Shown here: positions 36,210 through 45,544 of the stretch, in pieces
Layout of the letters: each line of letters opens with the position of its first letter
How positions within the stretch are numbered: the first letter of the stretch is position 1
Made by a program: the position numbers and the translations under genes
Assembly (NCBI GenBank): GCA_965216335.1
Contig: OZ244154.1
Location: 2,728,001-2,792,000, forward strand
DNA length: 64,000 nt
Reading direction: 5' to 3'
From: JAHEJE01 sp965216335
GTDB taxonomy: Bacteria; Pseudomonadota; Alphaproteobacteria; Rhizobiales; Aestuariivirgaceae
The notes under the pieces: generated by a model
Told to the model about the DNA's origin: nothing
What the model saw: only the letters and a program-made list of their open reading frames with translations
Databases searched by the model: none

Positions 36210-38417
36210 TCAGGCCGCCTCGGCCCTGCCCGGCGCAAACCGCCCGTAAAACGTCTCGCCGGCCTTGGCCATCCGCGCCAGCAGCCGGGCCGGCTTGTAG
36301 CGGGGCCCGTGCAGTTTCTGATAGCGCCGGCACTTGGCGACGAACGCCTCCAGCCCCATCGTGTCGATATAGCTCAAGGGGCCCCCGGTATAGGGCGCGA
36401 AACCGAAGCCGAGGATCGCCCCGACATCGGCCTCGCGCACGTCCGTCAGCACGTTTTCCTCGAAACACCGCGCCGTTTCCAGAGCCTGGATCAGCAGCAG
36501 CCGCTCCCTTACGGTCTCGACGTCGAAAGAGGCGTCGTCCGCCGCCGGCACCACATCGCTGATGCCCGGCCACAGCCGTTTCTTGCCGTCCTGGGGATAG
36601 TCGTAGAAACCCTTGCCATTCTTGCGCCCGAAGCGCTCGCGTTTCACCACCATCTCGTCGAGGATGCGATCGATCGGCCCTTCGACGTATTTGTCAGACA
36701 AATCAACCTTTGTCGCCTGGATGATTTTCCACGACAGATCGAGCGCCACCTCGTCGTTGAGCGACAGCGGTCCGACCGGCATGCCGGCCATCCGTCCGGC
36801 ATTTTCAATCAGCGCCGGCGGAATGCCCTCGGCCAGCATGTGGTGGCCTTCGCTGATGTAGGTCATCACCACACGGGAGGTGAAAAAGCCGCGTGAGTCA
36901 TTGACCACGATCGGCGTCTTCCTGATCTGCCGCACGTAGTCGAGCGCCTTGGTCAGGGCCTTGTCGCCGGTCTTCTTGCCGACGATCAGCTCCACCAGCA
37001 TCATCTTGTTGACAGGTGAGAAGAAATGCACGCCGACAAAATCCTTCGGCCGCTTGACGTAGCCGGCCAGTCCGGTAATCGGCAGCGTCGAGGTGTTCGA
37101 CGCCATGATCGCCCCGCGCTTCAGCCGGCTCTCGGCCTCCGGCAGCACCGTGGACTTCAGCTCACGGTTCTCGAACACCGCCTCGATCACCAGGTCGCAG
37201 CCTTTCAGCGCATCGTAGTCCGCCGTCGCGCTGATCAGCGACAGCAAAGCCGCCTTGTCCGCTTCGCTCGCCCTGCCGCGGGAGATCGCCTTGTCCATCA
37301 GCCTGGCCGAGTGGTCCTTGCCCTTGTCGGCACTGGCCTGGTCACGGTCGATCAGCACCACCTCGATGCCGACCTTGGCCGATACGAAGGCAATGCCGGC
37401 GCCCATGAACCCGGCGCCGATGATGCCAAGCTTCCTGACGCTCATGTCGTCGTCGACTGCCGGCCGCCGCGCCCCCTTGCCCAGTTCCTGCATCGACAGG
37501 AACAGCGAGCGGATCATGTTGCGCGACTGCGGCCCCTTCAGGAGTGAAGTAAAATAGCGCGCCTCGATTGCCAGCCCGGCATCGATGGTCTTTACCGTCA
37601 GGCCCTCGTAGACGCACTTCATGATCGCCCGCTGGGCATCGTAGTTGTCGTAGGTCTTCTGGCGGTACAGCGCGTTGGCCGCCGGCCAAAGCATCATACC
37701 CTGCGGCGAATAGACCGCCCCGCCCGGCACGCGGAACTTCTTTTCGTCCCACGGCGCCACCGGGTTGGCCTCTTCCGAAAGCCAGCGCCGTGCTTCGCCA
37801 ATCAGATCGGCATCATCCACAACGTCATGCACAGCCCCCAGCTTGGCCGCCTGGGCCACATCGATGTGCCGGCCTTCCAGCATAAGCATCAGTGCATCCT
37901 GCGCTCCGATCAACCGCGGCAGGCGTTGCGTCCCGCCGGCCCCAGGTAGAAGTCCGACTTTCGATTCCGGCAGGCCGAGCTTGGCCGATGGGTTATCGGC
38001 GGCAACCCGGTAATGGCAGGCCAGGCATACCTCGAACCCGCCGCCCAGCGCCGAGCCGTTGATCGCCGCCACGAACGGCTTGCCACAGGTCTCAAGCGCC
38101 CTGAGAACCCGTCCAAGCCGACCCGAACCGGCATGCAGCTCCTCGGTCGCCGCCAGCTCGCCGTCTTTGGCCAGCGTCTCGGCATAGCGCACCGCGGACG
38201 CCTCAAGCATCGATAAGTCCGCCCCGGCACAAAATGCGCTCTTGCCTGAAGTGATGATTGCGCCGGTGATCGCATCATCGCATGCAACGCCCGATACCAT
38301 GGCTTCCAGATCGTCGAGCACGTCCCCGTCAATGACATTCATCGACCGCCCGGCCATGTCCCATGTAAACAGGGCAATGCCGTTGTTGGTCTCGACGGTG
38401 AAATTCTTCAGTTCCAT
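36210..38417 (-). CDS. fadJ: FadJ/FadB-like trifunctional beta-oxidation enzyme
   Basis: A 735-residue fusion of an enoyl-CoA hydratase (residues ~1-200, with FCAGADLSML oxyanion stretch and LPESKVGLLPGAGGTQRLPR) and a 3-hydroxyacyl-CoA dehydrogenase (Rossmann GIIGAGFMGAGIA near residue 330; HFFSPVNKMMLVE catalytic His region; C-terminal domain twice). It converts enoyl-CoA to 3-ketoacyl-CoA. ATG 38417 lies 8 bp after the thiolase stop, and the three genes run acad-thiolase-fadJ. The longer open frame upstream would overlap the thiolase gene. Confidence 0.93.
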   Translation of the reverse strand: MELKNFTVETNNGIALFTWDMAGRSMNVIDGDVLDDLEAMVSGVACDDAITGAIITSGKSAFCAGADLSMLEASAVRYAETLAKDGELAATEELHAGSGRLGRVLRALETCGKPFVAAINGSALGGGFEVCLACHYRVAADNPSAKLGLPESKVGLLPGAGGTQRLPRLIGAQDALMLMLEGRHIDVAQAAKLGAVHDVVDDADLIGEARRWLSEEANPVAPWDEKKFRVPGGAVYSPQGMMLWPAANALYRQKTYDNYDAQRAIMKCVYEGLTVKTIDAGLAIEARYFTSLLKGPQSRNMIRSLFLSMQELGKGARRPAVDDDMSVRKLGIIGAGFMGAGIAFVSAKVGIEVVLIDRDQASADKGKDHSARLMDKAISRGRASEADKAALLSLISATADYDALKGCDLVIEAVFENRELKSTVLPEAESRLKRGAIMASNTSTLPITGLAGYVKRPKDFVGVHFFSPVNKMMLVELIVGKKTGDKALTKALDYVRQIRKTPIVVNDSRGFFTSRVVMTYISEGHHMLAEGIPPALIENAGRMAGMPVGPLSLNDEVALDLSWKIIQATKVDLSDKYVEGPIDRILDEMVVKRERFGRKNGKGFYDYPQDGKKRLWPGISDVVPAADDASFDVETVRERLLLIQALETARCFEENVLTDVREADVGAILGFGFAPYTGGPLSYIDTMGLEAFVAKCRRYQKLHGPRYKPARLLARMAKAGETFYGRFAPGRAEAA

Positions 38418-38425
38418 GATGCGCC

Positions 38426-39634
38426 TCACACCCGTTCGATAATCGTTGCGGTGCCCATGCCGGCGCCGATGCACAGGGTCACCAGCGCGGTGTTGAGATC
38501 GCGCCGCTCCAGTTCATCCAGCACCGTGCCGAAGATCATCGCTCCCGTAGCACCCAGCGGATGGCCCATGGCAATCGCCCCGCCGGCAACGTTCACCTTG
38601 GCCGGATCCAGTTCCAGGTCCTGCATGAAGCGCAGGACGACGGAGGCGAATGCCTCGTTGATCTCAAACAGGTCGACGTCGGAGGTCTCCATCTTCGCCC
38701 GCTTCAGCACCTTGCGCGATACATCGCCCGGCCCGGTCAGCATGATTGCCGGTTCCGAGCCGATATTGGCGAACGCCTTGATCCGAGCCCGCGGTGCCGC
38801 GCCGATCCGCCTGCCCGCCGCCTTGGTGCCCATCAGCACCGCCGCCGCGCCATCGACGATGCCGGATGAGTTGCCGGCATGGTGCATGTGATTGACGCTC
38901 TCCAGTTCCGGATAGCGCTGGATAGCCACGGCGTCGAAACCGTAGTCCTCGCCGAACACGGCAAAGGACGGCTTGAGCGCCGCCAGCGACTGCATCGATG
39001 CATCCGGCCGCATGTGCTCGTCATGATCGAGGATGGTCAATCCGTTGACGTCCTTCACCGGCACCACGGCATTCTTGAAGTTCCCGGCCTTCCACGAAGC
39101 ATCGGCCCGTTTCTGGCTCTCCACCGCATAGGCATCGACATCGTCGCGCGAGAACCCGTATTTGGTCGAAATCAGGTCGGCCGACACGCCCTGCGGCAGG
39201 TAATAGCTTTTCAGCGCAATCGACGGATCGACCGGCCAGGCCCCGCCCGAAGCGCCGATGCCGATCCGGCTCATCGATTCCACCCCGCCGCCGATCACCA
39301 TGTCGTGCTGGCCGGACATCACCTCCGAGGCGGCAAAGTTGATGGCATCGAGCCCGGAGGCACAGAACCGGTTGATCTGGATGCCCGGCACGCTCTCATC
39401 ATAGCCGGCGTTGAGCGCCGCCGCCCGGGCAATATCGCCGCCGGCCTCGCCCACCGGGTCGACACATCCCAGCACCACATCGTCCACCCGACTGGTGTCT
39501 AGTTCGCTGCGGTCGCGAATGGCTCCGAGCGTCTGGCTTGCCAGTTCAAGTGCAGTCACTGAATGCAGCGCGCCATCTGGCTTTCCCCGCCCGCGCGGTG
39601 TGCGCACGTGGTCGTAAACGAAACAATCGGGCAT
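38426..39634 (-). CDS. fadA: Acetyl-CoA acetyltransferase/3-ketoacyl-CoA thiolase
   Basis: A 402-residue thiolase. The nucleophile Cys is in INRFCASGLDAI (near residue 92), NEAFAS and GGAIAMGHPLGATGA hold the active-site His, and CIGAGMG near the C-terminus holds the second Cys. It cleaves 3-ketoacyl-CoA in beta-oxidation or condenses acetyl-CoA. It is the middle gene of the operon, 27 bp after the acyl-CoA dehydrogenase. The symbol is by role; the sequence also fits broad thiolases named differently. Confidence 0.92.
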   Translation of the reverse strand: MPDCFVYDHVRTPRGRGKPDGALHSVTALELASQTLGAIRDRSELDTSRVDDVVLGCVDPVGEAGGDIARAAALNAGYDESVPGIQINRFCASGLDAINFAASEVMSGQHDMVIGGGVESMSRIGIGASGGAWPVDPSIALKSYYLPQGVSADLISTKYGFSRDDVDAYAVESQKRADASWKAGNFKNAVVPVKDVNGLTILDHDEHMRPDASMQSLAALKPSFAVFGEDYGFDAVAIQRYPELESVNHMHHAGNSSGIVDGAAAVLMGTKAAGRRIGAAPRARIKAFANIGSEPAIMLTGPGDVSRKVLKRAKMETSDVDLFEINEAFASVVLRFMQDLELDPAKVNVAGGAIAMGHPLGATGAMIFGTVLDELERRDLNTALVTLCIGAGMGTATIIERV

Positions 39635-39661
39635 TTGGGCCTCCGTTTTGGGGTCCCGACC

Positions 39662-40816
39662 TTAAAGGGTCCGGGCGATCAGCAGCTTCATGATCTCGTT
39701 GGTACCGCCGTAAATCCGCTCAACGCGGGAATCGCGGTACATCCGGGCAATCGGATATTCGTTCATATAGCCATAGCCGCCGTGCAGTTGCAGGCAGCGG
39801 TCGATCACTTTCGATTGCAGGTCGGTGATCCAGTACTTTGCCATCGAGGCGGTTGCCGCGTCGAGTTCGCCGTCCAGATGCCGGACGATGCAATGATCGA
39901 GGAACACCTTGGCCACCGTCGCCTCGGTCTTCAGCTCGGCCAGTTCGAACTGGGTGTTCTGAAACTCGATGATTTTCCGGCCGAACGCCGAACGGTCCTT
40001 GACGTAGGCGATCGTTTCCTCGACCGCCCGCTCCATCCGGCCCATCGCCTGTATGGCGATCAGCAAACGTTCCTGCGGCAGTTGCTGCATGAGCTGGATG
40101 AACCCTTGGCCAGCCTCCGGCCCAAGCAGGGCCGAGGCCGGAACCTTTACGTCATCGAAAAACAGCTCCGAGGTATCGTTCGAGCTGAGCCCGATCTTGT
40201 CCAGGTTGCGCCCGCGCCGGAAACCTTCGGCCTCATCGGTTTCGACCACGAACAGCGATGTGCCCTTGGCGCCGGCCTTCGGGTCGGTCTTGGCCACAAC
40301 GATGATCAGGTTGGCCATCTGCCCGTTGGTGATGAAGGTTTTCTGCCCGTTGAGAACATAGTGGTTGCCGTCCAGGCGCGCCGTCGTCTTTACGCCCTGC
40401 AAATCGGAGCCGGCCGCCGGTTCGGTCATGGCGATGGCGCCGATCAGTTCGCCCGACACCATTTTCGGCAGCCAGGCCTGTCTCTGCTCCTCAGAGCCAT
40501 AGTGCAGGATGTAGGGCAGCACGATCGCGTTGTGCAGCGGTCCGCCCCAACCGTCGATACCGTTGCGGTTGGCCTGATAGGCAATCACCGCATCATGGGC
40601 AAATGTTCCGCCCGGCCCGCCGTAGCTTTCCGGCACCTCGGCACCCAGGAGGCCCGCCGCACCGGCCTTTTCCCATACCTCGCGGTCGAACAGACCTTGT
40701 TCTTCGAAACGTTCGTAATGCGGTGCAACTTCCGTTTCATAGAACCGCGCGCAGGCGTCGCCCAGCATGTCCAGTTCTTCATCCATCCACGGTGATTTCG
40801 GCAGATCAAGTGCCAT
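39662..40816 (-). CDS. Acyl-CoA dehydrogenase
   Basis: A 384-residue FAD enzyme for the first beta-oxidation step. Visible are IAMTEPAAGSDLQG and FITNG (FAD binding), QLMQQLPQERLLIAI, and the C-terminal LHGGYGYMNEYPIARMYRDSRV-type segment with IYGGTNEIMK, where the Glu is the usual catalytic base. ATG 40816 follows GCAAGGAAAAG; an in-frame GTG (40846) lies in the upstream palindrome. It is the first gene of the minus-strand operon. Confidence 0.93.
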   Translation of the reverse strand: MALDLPKSPWMDEELDMLGDACARFYETEVAPHYERFEEQGLFDREVWEKAGAAGLLGAEVPESYGGPGGTFAHDAVIAYQANRNGIDGWGGPLHNAIVLPYILHYGSEEQRQAWLPKMVSGELIGAIAMTEPAAGSDLQGVKTTARLDGNHYVLNGQKTFITNGQMANLIIVVAKTDPKAGAKGTSLFVVETDEAEGFRRGRNLDKIGLSSNDTSELFFDDVKVPASALLGPEAGQGFIQLMQQLPQERLLIAIQAMGRMERAVEETIAYVKDRSAFGRKIIEFQNTQFELAELKTEATVAKVFLDHCIVRHLDGELDAATASMAKYWITDLQSKVIDRCLQLHGGYGYMNEYPIARMYRDSRVERIYGGTNEIMKLLIARTL

Positions 40817-40834
40817 AGGCTTTTCCTTGCAATT

Positions 40835-40846
40835 GTGCGATCGCAC
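40835..40846. promoter_or_regulatory. Palindrome upstream of the acyl-CoA dehydrogenase operon
   Basis: GTGCGATCGCAC is a perfect 12-bp palindrome 19-30 bp upstream of ATG 40816. It could be an operator for a fatty-acid regulator, but the spacing and half sites are not those typical of MerR-type promoters, so the assignment is tentative. Confidence 0.35.
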
Positions 40847-40975
40847 GGCGATTAAGCAACGGGATCAGCCATCAGTCTACGGCATGCTGATGATCGGCGA
40901 AACTCAATTTGGACTGAAGGGGCAATTGAAGCGCCGGCGGCCGAAGGCGCGGTACATGACGCTAGAAATAAATTG

Positions 40976-41009
40976 GGTGCGCGCTCCGAAGGCCCCCGGG
41001 GCGCGCACC
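40976..41009 (-). terminator. Possible terminator of the merR-like gene
   Basis: GGTGCGCGCTCC (40976-40987) and GGGGCGCGCACC (40998-41009) form a stem of about 11-12 bp. On the minus strand it is followed by CAATTTATTT. It separates the MerR gene from the acyl-CoA dehydrogenase promoter. The T-run is imperfect. Confidence 0.5.
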
Positions 41010-41049
41010 AGCCAATGTGGGACAACTCCGCCCGAACCGCGAAAAGTCA

Positions 41050-41481
41050 TTAAGCGGATTCAGCGGTCTTTACGTTTTTCTCCTTCAGCATCCCGTCGAC
41101 GATTTCGCAGGTGCGTTCGAGATCGAGAATCGCTTCACGGATCTCGATTTCCTGCTCGCGCAACGCCACAAGCCGCTCACGCAGCTTCTTGGATGCCACG
41201 GTCATCTGTGTCATCTGACCGTCCTTCAGGTTGTAGAGATCGAGCATTTCCTTGATCTCTTCCAACGAGAACCCGACGCGTTTTCCGCGCAGGATCAGCT
41301 TCAGCCGCGCCCGGTCGCGATAGTTGAAAATCCTGGTCCAGCCGCGCCGGGCCGGAGCCAGAAGTTCTTTCTGCTCATAGAACCGCAAGGTTCGCGGTGT
41401 CACATTGAACTCGCGGCAAAGTTCCGTAATCGAGTAGGTCTTGTCTCGATCGGTCCTTCGCGATGAGTTAGGTTCGCCCAT
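41050..41481 (-). CDS. MerR-family regulator next to the beta-oxidation operon
   Basis: A 143-residue protein. The N-terminal winged helix is typical of MerR (TYSITELCREFNVTPRTLRFYEQKELLAPARR, roughly residues 15-47), then a long coiled-coil dimerisation helix and no Cys-rich metal-binding tail. The same type of gene is common beside acyl-CoA dehydrogenase genes in alphaproteobacteria. ATG 41481 follows CAGGAGGG. It probably controls the neighbouring acyl-CoA genes; the ligand is unknown. Confidence 0.85.
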   Translation of the reverse strand: MGEPNSSRRTDRDKTYSITELCREFNVTPRTLRFYEQKELLAPARRGWTRIFNYRDRARLKLILRGKRVGFSLEEIKEMLDLYNLKDGQMTQMTVASKKLRERLVALREQEIEIREAILDLERTCEIVDGMLKEKNVKTAESA

Positions 41482-41852
41482 TTTTCCCTCCTGAATGGCT
41501 GCAACCACAACATTTGCTCACACGCATTGCCTGGCAACGCAATGTGCAGCGCCATAAATGGCCCTGGTTTGCGTTTACGTCAACTGCTTACGCAGCAAAC
41601 TTGCAATTTGGTTATCGGCGGCATCGAGTCCACATTCCCTTACGGTCAGTTTCGTGGACAACCTGCCTTTAAGTCAAGTCAATTTTCAGGGCAGCTTGCC
41701 GCAGGGCATAAACTCACCGTCAGTCTTGGCCACTTAACGTAATCTTTACCAAAGAAGTTAACTTTTAAGAGACGGCAGGATTTTGGTGATTTGCCGGTCA
41801 GGCTGCCCGCAGATGCCGGTTCCGGCATGTGCCGGGCAATCAGAGAGTGCAG
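41482..41852. promoter_or_regulatory. Divergent region between merR-like gene and PodJ-like gene
   Basis: A 371-bp gap without a supported gene. Near the right side TTAA-N7-TTTAC (41734-41749) is one base from the CtrA consensus TTAA-N7-TTAAC, and GTTAAC with TTTTAAG follows at about 41758. The inverted repeat TGCCGGT-TCCGGCA lies near 41814. GAGAG about 41842 is the likely ribosome site for ATG 41853. Divergent promoters for both genes must lie here. Confidence 0.45.
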
Positions 41853-44800
41853 ATGAAACGGAGAATTCCGTGGAGCGTAAAGGGCATCGACGATGATGCC
41901 AGGCAGAGTGCGAAAGCGGCTGCCCGCGACGCCGGGATGACTTTGGGTGAGTGGCTGAACAAGATGATCAAAGACAACGCAAGCAACAACGAAGACGAGC
42001 GCAGGCACCCAACCACCTCCCGCCCGGTTCAGACGTCGATGCAGCGCGCCATGTCCGGCGGCGGCCAGTCCAGGTCCGGTTCAACAGGCGATGACGAGAT
42101 TTCCCGCCGGCTTGATTCGCTTGCCGGCCAGCTCTCAGGACTCTCCCAACCGCGCCCGCAGCGAGCGAACACCGCCGTATCGCGCTTCATGGAACCGGCC
42201 AGGCGTTCTGCCGGGGACACCGTGGCGATCCAGGCATTGATCGACCGCATCGAGGCCAGCGAACGCACTGCCGCCAATACGCTCAATCAGCTGAGCGCCC
42301 GCATTGACCACATGTCCGACAAGGTTGCCAGCGCCGTCCCCGCCGCGCCGGCCATGCCGCAAAAGCCCGAGGACGTGCCCGGCTTCACCGCGCTTGAAAC
42401 CGCGATGCGCAACATCGTCGACCATATTGAAGCCTCCGAACTGTCGACCCGCGATACCCTGAAAGCGCTTCAACAGCGCATGTCGGACATGGCCACGCGG
42501 GCCGCCGAGGCAGCCAGCGAGCAGCTCACACACAGCGCCCCGGCGATTTCGTCTCTCGAACAGCGCATCAACGAACTCAACCAGCGGCTGGAAACCACCC
42601 GCAACGAGACCAGCCGCGATCTCCAGCAGTTCGTCGAAGGTCATGTCAGCCAGCTTGCCGAACGCATCGACGCGGTCCGCCATTCCACCGACGCCATCGC
42701 CGGCCAGGCCCAGGCCGCCGCCGCGCAAGCCGCACAAAGCCATACCCAACAGCTGGAAGAGCGCCTGACAGCGATTGTCAACGACCTCAGCACCAAGCAG
42801 CGTCCCGATGCCGATATCCAGCGCATCTATGCCGATATCGACGGCCTGAACCGCCGCTTTGACGAACTGGCCGCCCAGGCGCCAATGGATCAGGAAGTTG
42901 CCGCCCTTCGCGCGGCGGTTGAGCAGTTGTCGTCCGCCAGTGCCCAGACCCAGGACGTCCCGGCGCAGCTCGAACAACTCTCGCGGCACGTTCAGCACCT
43001 GGGTTCGCTCGATGTCACCCCGCAGCTCAGCGAACTGGAGCAGCGCATCGCCAGCATGGACGCCCAGCTTCAGCAGGCGGTGGACAATCCCGGCGACCCG
43101 GCCTCCGCCAGCCGGCTGAGCGATCAGATCAGCAGCGTCAACGAACGGCTTTCGGCGACCGAGCTGAAGCTCAATCACCTGGCGACAATCGAGCAGTCCA
43201 TCGAGCAGCTCTACCGCAGCGCCGAGGAAACCCGCAACTGGGCCTCCCAGGCCGCCGAAGATGCCGCCCAGCGCATGGCCCAGCAACTCGCTGGCAGCGA
43301 TGTGTCTTCAGCGCCCGGCACCGGTTCGTCGGTAGAACTCCAGGCGCTTGAGAACGGCCTCAATGCCGTCAAGGCCAGCGCCGAACAGGCTGATCAGCGC
43401 ACCCAGGAAACTCTTGAGGCGGTGCACGATACGCTGGCCCAGATCATCGACAAGCTCGCCCAGCTTGAAGGCCAGGGCCAAGCACCGCAACCCCAGGCAT
43501 CGATGGACCAGGCTGCACAGATGCCGCCTGTCCACACAGCGCCCGACATGGCCGCCGCTCAGCCGCAGCAGCCCGCCCAGACCGCAATACACTCCACAGA
43601 TCCCTTCGCCGGCAATGTCCAGGACTTCCTGCAGCCTGAGGCAACACAGCCGGCGCCACTCGAGGTCAGTCAGGACCAGCCTGGCCAGCCGGACCAGCAG
43701 TACACCGCCCCGGCATCTGGCAATCTCGCAGATACCCCGGTTTCAGACATGGGTGTTCCCGATCCCGAACAGGTCGATCAGACACGCACCCAGCCGCCCT
43801 ACGCCGGCGCTGACGCCGGCCAGGCTGCTGAACCCGTTGCCAATGATCAATCAGGCGAGGTCCAGGAGGACTTCATTGCCGCAGCCCGGCGCGCCGCCCA
43901 GAACGCCGCCTCACAGCGGTCGTCGATTCTCGGCAGCCTGGGCGGCCTGTCCGCCGGTTCGCCTGCCACCGCGGCGCAACAGGACGACATGGACGAAAAG
44001 CCGGCCGGGCGTTTCCGTCTGCCCTTCCGGCGCAAGTCCAAGGACACCGATGAAGAGCCCATCCCGTCAATCCTGCCCGGCAGCGGAGATGTCGAAGAGG
44101 CCGAAGAGGCTGGATCGGCAGGCAGTCGCCGGCGTTACCTGATCCTCGCCGGTTTGGTGTTGCTTGCCGCCGTGTCCGCGTTCGCACTCGGCGGCGGCAA
44201 AAAGCTGTTGTTCTCGTCGGACATTACGGCCCAGCCGGCAGCAGTGGTCGGCAAGGCAGATCCACAACCCGTAGCACCAGGCCAGGCATCGCCCGCACCG
44301 TCGTCCAGGGTCGCGGCAGTAGAACCGGGCGCAGTCCAATCCGAGATCGATGTCACACCGCCGGACCTGCCCATCGAAGCACTCATCGAGAATGCCAACG
44401 AAGCAGCCGAAACAGCCGTTTCAGCGCCAGCCTCGGACGTTGTCACCGCATCTTTGGAACAGCCGGCCGCAGGCCGCACGGACCTTCTGTCGGAAACCAC
44501 CGCGAAGCAATCACTCGCCAGTGAGGCCGGCGGCCTGTCTCTGACCAGCCCGGCCCAGGCGTCCGTGCCTTCAGCGGCTGACGCGCTGCCCGCAGAGCTT
44601 GGCGTCGAATCGCTGCGCGCCGCAGCCGCTGGTGGCGACGCCAACGCTCAGTTCGTCATCGCCAGCCGCTATCTCGACGGCAAGACCGTTGAGCGCGACT
44701 TCCGTAAAGCTGCTGAATGGTACCGCAAGGCGGCAACGCAAGGTCTGGCCCCCGCCCAGTACCGGCTCGGCACACTGTACGAACGCGGACACGGCGTCAC

Positions 44801-45461
44801 CAAGGACCTTGATGCCGCCCGGCAGTGGTACGAGGGCGCTGCCGCCAACCAGAATGTCAAGGCGATGCACAATCTCGCTGTCATCTACGCCAACAACGAC
44901 AATTCCGACGCCCAGTTCGACAAGGCGGCAAAGTGGTTCAACGCTGCCGCGGATCACGGACTGAAAGACAGCGTCTACAATCTGGCTGTCCTGCACGAGC
45001 GCGGCCTTGGTGTCACCCAGGACACCAAGCAGGCCTACTACTGGTACGGCATTGCGGCGCGCCACGGCGACGCCGACGCCAAAGCCAAGTTGACCACTCT
45101 GACGTCATTCCTGACGAAGGCCCAGAAGGCCGAGATGGACGACAAGATTGCCGCCTGGCAGCCCAAGCAACCGGACCGCAACGGTAATTTCGTCGCCATC
45201 ACCGACCCGAGCTGGAAGGTCACCGTGGCCCCGCCGCAAGCCCCTGATGCCGGTGCCTTTGCCGATCTCTCCGAAAAGGAACTGGTCCTCAAGGCACAGC
45301 AGATGCTCTCCGCCATGGGCTACGACGTCGGTCCGCTCGATGGTGTCATGGGTTCGAGAACCGCCAATGCTGTCAGGCTTTACCAGCTCCAGACCGGCAC
45401 ACAGGTGAACGGCACTGTAACGCCGGAACTGGTCTCGCGCCTGTCTGCCCGCGCCAGCTGA
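41853..45461 (+). CDS. PodJ-like polar localisation protein (coiled coil, TM, SEL1, PG-binding)
   Basis: A 1202-residue protein. The N-terminus (MKRRIPWSVKGIDDDARQ) and MTLGEWLNKMI are typical of rhizobial PodJ-like factors. A very long Gln/Ala-rich coiled coil (~100-570), a Pro/Gln-rich stretch (~550-680), one transmembrane segment (YLILAGLVLLAAVSAFALGG, about 762-782), SEL1/TPR-like repeats (~920-1075) and a C-terminal peptidoglycan-binding domain (~1140-1200) follow. The layout puts the coils in the cytoplasm and SEL1 plus PG-binding parts in the periplasm, linking polarity to cell wall and pili. An in-frame GTG at 41829 is an alternative start. Confidence 0.85.
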   Translation: MKRRIPWSVKGIDDDARQSAKAAARDAGMTLGEWLNKMIKDNASNNEDERRHPTTSRPVQTSMQRAMSGGGQSRSGSTGDDEISRRLDSLAGQLSGLSQPRPQRANTAVSRFMEPARRSAGDTVAIQALIDRIEASERTAANTLNQLSARIDHMSDKVASAVPAAPAMPQKPEDVPGFTALETAMRNIVDHIEASELSTRDTLKALQQRMSDMATRAAEAASEQLTHSAPAISSLEQRINELNQRLETTRNETSRDLQQFVEGHVSQLAERIDAVRHSTDAIAGQAQAAAAQAAQSHTQQLEERLTAIVNDLSTKQRPDADIQRIYADIDGLNRRFDELAAQAPMDQEVAALRAAVEQLSSASAQTQDVPAQLEQLSRHVQHLGSLDVTPQLSELEQRIASMDAQLQQAVDNPGDPASASRLSDQISSVNERLSATELKLNHLATIEQSIEQLYRSAEETRNWASQAAEDAAQRMAQQLAGSDVSSAPGTGSSVELQALENGLNAVKASAEQADQRTQETLEAVHDTLAQIIDKLAQLEGQGQAPQPQASMDQAAQMPPVHTAPDMAAAQPQQPAQTAIHSTDPFAGNVQDFLQPEATQPAPLEVSQDQPGQPDQQYTAPASGNLADTPVSDMGVPDPEQVDQTRTQPPYAGADAGQAAEPVANDQSGEVQEDFIAAARRAAQNAASQRSSILGSLGGLSAGSPATAAQQDDMDEKPAGRFRLPFRRKSKDTDEEPIPSILPGSGDVEEAEEAGSAGSRRRYLILAGLVLLAAVSAFALGGGKKLLFSSDITAQPAAVVGKADPQPVAPGQASPAPSSRVAAVEPGAVQSEIDVTPPDLPIEALIENANEAAETAVSAPASDVVTASLEQPAAGRTDLLSETTAKQSLASEAGGLSLTSPAQASVPSAADALPAELGVESLRAAAAGGDANAQFVIASRYLDGKTVERDFRKAAEWYRKAATQGLAPAQYRLGTLYERGHGVTKDLDAARQWYEGAAANQNVKAMHNLAVIYANNDNSDAQFDKAAKWFNAAADHGLKDSVYNLAVLHERGLGVTQDTKQAYYWYGIAARHGDADAKAKLTTLTSFLTKAQKAEMDDKIAAWQPKQPDRNGNFVAITDPSWKVTVAPPQAPDAGAFADLSEKELVLKAQQMLSAMGYDVGPLDGVMGSRTANAVRLYQLQTGTQVNGTVTPELVSRLSARAS

Positions 45462-45544
45462 TAGCCGGCACCGCCATCGCATAAGCATTGACTTTGCGCC
45501 CATTTGCTGGTCCGCTTGTGACCGCGGTCAGTAGGGTAAGTTAG

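Noticed and set aside
36189..36210. GACCGGAACC/GGGTTCGGTC inverted repeat between convergent stops
   Set aside because: It has no loop and no T-run on either side; a bidirectional terminator is possible but too weak to list as a feature.
43440..43860. Repetitive Gln/Pro/Ala-coding stretch in the PodJ-like gene
   Set aside because: It looks repetitive at the protein level only; no tandem DNA repeat unit was found, so it is treated as low-complexity linker.
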